Positions 13,014 through 15,314 of a DNA stretch of 15,314 nucleotides are shown here, piece after piece. Positions within the stretch are counted from its first letter, which is position 1, and the number at the start of each line of letters is the position of its first letter. Location of the stretch: assembly GCA_902496375.1 (NCBI GenBank), contig CABVAS010000018.1, positions 1 to 15,314 of the forward strand, written 5' to 3'. A program made the position numbers and the translations under genes. This DNA is from an uncultured Collinsella sp. GTDB lineage: Bacteria; Actinomycetota; Coriobacteriia; Coriobacteriales; Coriobacteriaceae. The notes under the pieces were generated by a model, which saw only the letters and a program-made list of their open reading frames with translations, had not been told where the DNA came from and searched no databases.

Positions 13014-14057
13014 TTAGCGCTTGCGGGGGACGAGCTTGGTGCGGCGCAGGTGGATCATCTCGGCGGCTATGGAGATGGCGATCTCCTCGGGGTCCTCGGC
13101 CTCGATGGCAACGCCGATCGGCAGGTGCAGCTCGTCGATCTGGTCCTGCGTAAAGCCCTCCTGCTCCAGGCGAGCGCGCACAAAGGCCGTCTTGCGGCGC
13201 GAACCCAGACAGCCCAGGTAGGCAGGCTTGGCGCGCATGGCCTGAATCACCACGTCGATATCGGACTTGTGGCCTGCTGTGGCCACGACCACCAAGTCGC
13301 GCGGACCGATGGGGCACAGCTCGTCCAGGTTCTTGTAGTCGACCAGACGACGGTCGTAGACGCCGGGCACCCATTCGGGGGTCAACGTGCCGGGGCGATC
13401 GTCGCAGGCCACGACGGCAAAGCCCGCCGCCGTGAGCACGCGCGCCGTCGCGGCGCCCACGTGTCCGCAGCCAAAGATGTAGGTCAGGCCCTCGGGGCAG
13501 AGCGTCTCGATGTGCGCGGGAGGAATCTCAGAGGCCGCGTTGGTGTAGGTGACCTTACTCCCCTCCTCCACCAGCGAAAGCCCGGGACAGCCCGCAATGG
13601 TGCGGCGCGATTCCTCGCCATGGTACTCGGCCACATCGCCCTCGAGCGCGCTCGCGATAAACGGTTCAAAGTCGATGACGAAGTCGCCGATGCGCCGATA
13701 GGCCAAGACGTCGGCAATCTCCTGGAACAACGGCGCCTTGGTCGCGTCCAGGTGCAGATAGCACAGGCAGATGGCTCCGCCGCAGATCATACCGGTATCG
13801 GAGTTCTCGCCGCCCATGGTGTAGCGGACCAGACGCGATTGACCCCCGGCCAGCAGCTCGCGGGCCTCGTCCAGCGCAAAGAGCTCAATCTTGCCGCCGC
13901 CGATGGTGCCCGCTTGGCCACCGTCGGCAAAGACGGCCATCCAGGCGCCCACGCCGCGCGGCGACGACCCCGCCGTGCCGGCCACGACCACGAGCTCGCA
14001 CGTCTCGCCAGCACGCAGGGCGGCAAGCGCAGCATTCACCACATCGAGCTTTTCCAT
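13014..14057 (-). CDS. xdhC: XdhC-family molybdenum hydroxylase maturation protein
   Basis: A 347-residue member of the XdhC/CoxI family, which handles sulfurated (or here probably seleno-modified) molybdenum cofactor for xanthine-dehydrogenase-type enzymes. The N-terminal XdhC_CoxI domain has GSSPRGVGAWMAV (30-42), GTIGGGKIE (50-58) and the cysteine motif GMICGGAICLCYL (89-101). The C-terminal Rossmann-like domain starts YIFGCGHVGAATARVLTAAG (193-212), with VVVATAGHKSDIDVVI and YLGCLGSRRKTAFVRARL (280-297), then HLPIGVAIEAEDPEEIAISI near the end. AGGA lies seven bases before the ATG. It follows yqeB by nine bases in one transcript. The selenium role is inferred from the neighbours, not from this protein alone. 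Confidence 0.88.
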   Translation of the reverse strand: MEKLDVVNAALAALRAGETCELVVVAGTAGSSPRGVGAWMAVFADGGQAGTIGGGKIELFALDEARELLAGGQSRLVRYTMGGENSDTGMICGGAICLCYLHLDATKAPLFQEIADVLAYRRIGDFVIDFEPFIASALEGDVAEYHGEESRRTIAGCPGLSLVEEGSKVTYTNAASEIPPAHIETLCPEGLTYIFGCGHVGAATARVLTAAGFAVVACDDRPGTLTPEWVPGVYDRRLVDYKNLDELCPIGPRDLVVVATAGHKSDIDVVIQAMRAKPAYLGCLGSRRKTAFVRARLEQEGFTQDQIDELHLPIGVAIEAEDPEEIAISIAAEMIHLRRTKLVPRKR

Positions 14058-14066
14058 TGCAATTTC

Positions 14067-14861
14067 CTATCCCTGGAATACACCGGTGAGCATGGCGAGT
14101 GCCTCGAGCACACCGCCGCCGACCGACGTCGCCTTGTCCGAAATGTAGTTGATATAGCTGGCATCGCCGCGCGGATCGACATCGGCGCATTTAAAGCCCT
14201 CAGTCACCTGCACGCCGTTCGCCAAAAGCCCGCGCAGACAGCCATCGATCTGCGTGCACATGGGCGAATCGCCCGCGTAGCCAATCACGTCTCCGGCGCT
14301 CACGATGTCGCCGATCGCGCGGTCGGACCGAAACACGCCGGCGGCGGGGCTGTGGATAACGCGCTCTCTGCCATAGCCAGCGATAATGCCCGGCACGCCC
14401 GTGTTGGGTTGGGGCGAACCCTGGGTAATGACACGGCCCAGGAAATGCCCGCGCATGGTTTCGACCACGGCGTCGCAGTCAACCGGCGCGGTAAAGCCCG
14501 GCCCCACGGCGATGACGGCAGGCGCCATGTCGCGCGTGGTACCCAGGTTGCGCTTAGCCAGAATCGCGTCGACCACGGCAGCGGGTTTCAGCTCGCCGAG
14601 CATCTTGGCCTGGGGGTCCACCACAACGGCGACGTCTCCAGCCTCGGTAATTGCAAGCGCCTCTGCCGGCGTCTGTGCCAAGCGAGCGCGAATGCCCTCG
14701 ACCTCGACCTCGCCCAAGCGAATAGCCTCGCAAAAACTGATTGTGCGGCGGATGCACGTGGGAACCGCGATATCGGCCATAACGACCGACACGCCGGCGC
14801 GCACCAAGCGAGCGGCGACGCCCGTGGCGATATCGCCGGCGCCGCGAACATAAACGAGCAT
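14067..14861 (-). CDS. yqeB: Selenium-dependent molybdenum hydroxylase system protein, YqeB/EF2563 family
   Basis: A 264-residue protein of the YqeB/EF2563 family found with selenium-dependent molybdenum hydroxylases. The N terminus VYVRGAGDIATGVAARLVRA (3-22) is a dinucleotide-binding-like start. The middle has VVVDPQAKMLGELKP and AVIAVGPGFTAPVDCDAVVE, followed by MRGHFLGRVITQG. The C-terminal half resembles a biotinyl/lipoyl-like barrel: SPAAGVFRSDRAIGDIVSAG, then DVIGYAGDSPMCTQIDGCLR and GLLANGVQV. GGAGG precedes the ATG by about ten bases. It is divergent from yqeC and heads the yqeB-xdhC pair. Biochemical function is not established for the family. Confidence 0.85.
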   Translation of the reverse strand: MLVYVRGAGDIATGVAARLVRAGVSVVMADIAVPTCIRRTISFCEAIRLGEVEVEGIRARLAQTPAEALAITEAGDVAVVVDPQAKMLGELKPAAVVDAILAKRNLGTTRDMAPAVIAVGPGFTAPVDCDAVVETMRGHFLGRVITQGSPQPNTGVPGIIAGYGRERVIHSPAAGVFRSDRAIGDIVSAGDVIGYAGDSPMCTQIDGCLRGLLANGVQVTEGFKCADVDPRGDASYINYISDKATSVGGGVLEALAMLTGVFQG

Positions 14862-14963
14862 TCCCGGGGCACCTCCCTGTGCTACGGTTTGAGCAGAGCA
14901 AAAGCGGTTCGACCGCTACTCTGATGATTATTTATTATCACAGTATTATACGGCGGTGAACAG
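14862..14963. promoter_or_regulatory. Divergent yqeB/yqeC promoter region with compound hairpin
   Basis: This 102-base AT-rich region separates yqeB (minus) from yqeC (plus). It contains a compound inverted repeat at 14894-14923 (CAGAG...CTCTG enclosing AGCGGT-TCG-ACCGCT). A perfect TATAAT is present on the minus strand at 14945-14950 without a convincing -35. TATTAT is present on the plus strand at 14933-14938 and 14944-14949. A minus-strand transcript from the TATAAT would place the hairpin in the yqeB leader. Exact promoters cannot be fixed. Confidence 0.45.
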
Positions 14964-15314
14964 ATGGAAACGGTTAGCGGCAATCTTGTCTCGGCGCTCA
15001 GGATCGAGCCGGGCATTACCGCGATTATCGGCAGCGGCGGCAAGTCGACGTTGCTGAAGACGCTGGGTCTTGAGCTCATGCGCGCTGGCGGCCGCGTGCT
15101 CCTCTGCACCACCACGCATATGTTTCCCGTCGCCGGCGTGCCATGGGACGGGTCGAATCGTCGCCTGGACGCCGCGCCTTGGAAGCCGGGCGCCGCGCAT
15201 GTCCCCGGTTGCACCTGCGAGGCCTGCACGGGCCTTGTGCACGGAAGCATCTGCCAGGCAGGCGTCTTGGACCCGGAGACAGGCTGCTCATCCCCCTCGG
15301 CATCTCGGCCGGCA
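14964..15314 (+). CDS. yqeC: Putative selenium-dependent hydroxylase accessory protein YqeC, partial (5' part)
   Basis: The first 117 codons of a plus-strand gene running off the window. Residues 19-32 read TAIIGSGGKSTLLK, a Walker-A-like loop (GSGGKST), and 46-53 read LLCTTTHM, the TTTH motif of YqeC proteins. This agrees with its divergent position next to yqeB and the XdhC gene. The segment GCTCEACTG (82-90), with C97 nearby, is a cysteine cluster not typical of YqeC as I know it. After about codon 107 (bases 15281-15284) the frame reads CSSPSASRPA, whereas the shifted frame from 15284 reads LLIPLGISAG, which fits the family better, so a frameshift or sequence error is possible. The ATG at 14964 has only a weak GGTG site upstream. 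Confidence 0.75.
   Translation, partial: METVSGNLVSALRIEPGITAIIGSGGKSTLLKTLGLELMRAGGRVLLCTTTHMFPVAGVPWDGSNRRLDAAPWKPGAAHVPGCTCEACTGLVHGSICQAGVLDPETGCSSPSASRPA

Noticed and set aside
12702..14924. A 740-codon plus-strand open frame opposite rplE upstream region, xdhC and yqeB
   Set aside because: It is antisense to two genes with clear family motifs, its own translation has no recognisable domain, and GC-rich codon bias readily creates such mirror frames.
14862..14963. A molybdenum-cofactor riboswitch upstream of yqeB
   Set aside because: The region is too short and only one compound hairpin is present; the conserved multi-stem Moco RNA architecture is not seen.

Overview
The window reads as a chromosome segment of a gut-type Coriobacteriia (Actinomycetota), most like Collinsella. 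This is inferred from the GC-rich coding sequence, the gene order infA-rpmJ-rpsM-rpsK-rpsD-rpoA-rplQ-truA, frequent GTG/TTG starts, the zinc-type S14, and selenium-dependent molybdenum hydroxylase (SDMH) maturation genes. No rRNA or tRNA genes and no CRISPR array are visible. Almost everything is transcribed on the minus strand, so biological order runs from high to low coordinates.

Layout from the right end: (1) 14964-15314, the start of a plus-strand yqeC-like gene cut by the window end. (2) 13014-14861, minus-strand yqeB and an XdhC-family gene, divergent from yqeC. Together these three look like a maturation module for selenium-dependent molybdenum hydroxylases. (3) 12703-13013, about 310 bp without a gene, holding a 67-bp palindromic terminator-like element and a candidate promoter. 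(4) 2939-12702, a near-continuous ribosomal block: rplE, rpsN (zinc type), rpsH, rplF, rplR, rpsE, rpmD, rplO, secY, adk, map, infA, rpmJ, rpsM, rpsK, rpsD, rpoA, rplQ. It encodes ribosomal proteins, the protein-export channel, adenylate kinase, methionine aminopeptidase, IF-1 and the RNA polymerase alpha subunit. (5) A strong intrinsic terminator after rplQ, then truA, a GT2-like glycosyltransferase gene and argR, which has its own terminator. (6) Bases 1-98 look like the right end of an IS3-family (IS150-like) insertion sequence.

The most unusual point is that the spc operon begins at rplE. The usual upstream genes (rplX, rplN, rpsQ, rpmC, rplP and others) are absent from this locus. Their place is taken by a large palindrome, a new promoter candidate with an internal dyad, and the SDMH genes. 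Several spacers inside the ribosomal block hold stable hairpins without U-tracts, and these are candidate regulatory RNA structures. The visible part of yqeC carries an unusual cysteine cluster and a possible frameshift close to the window end.
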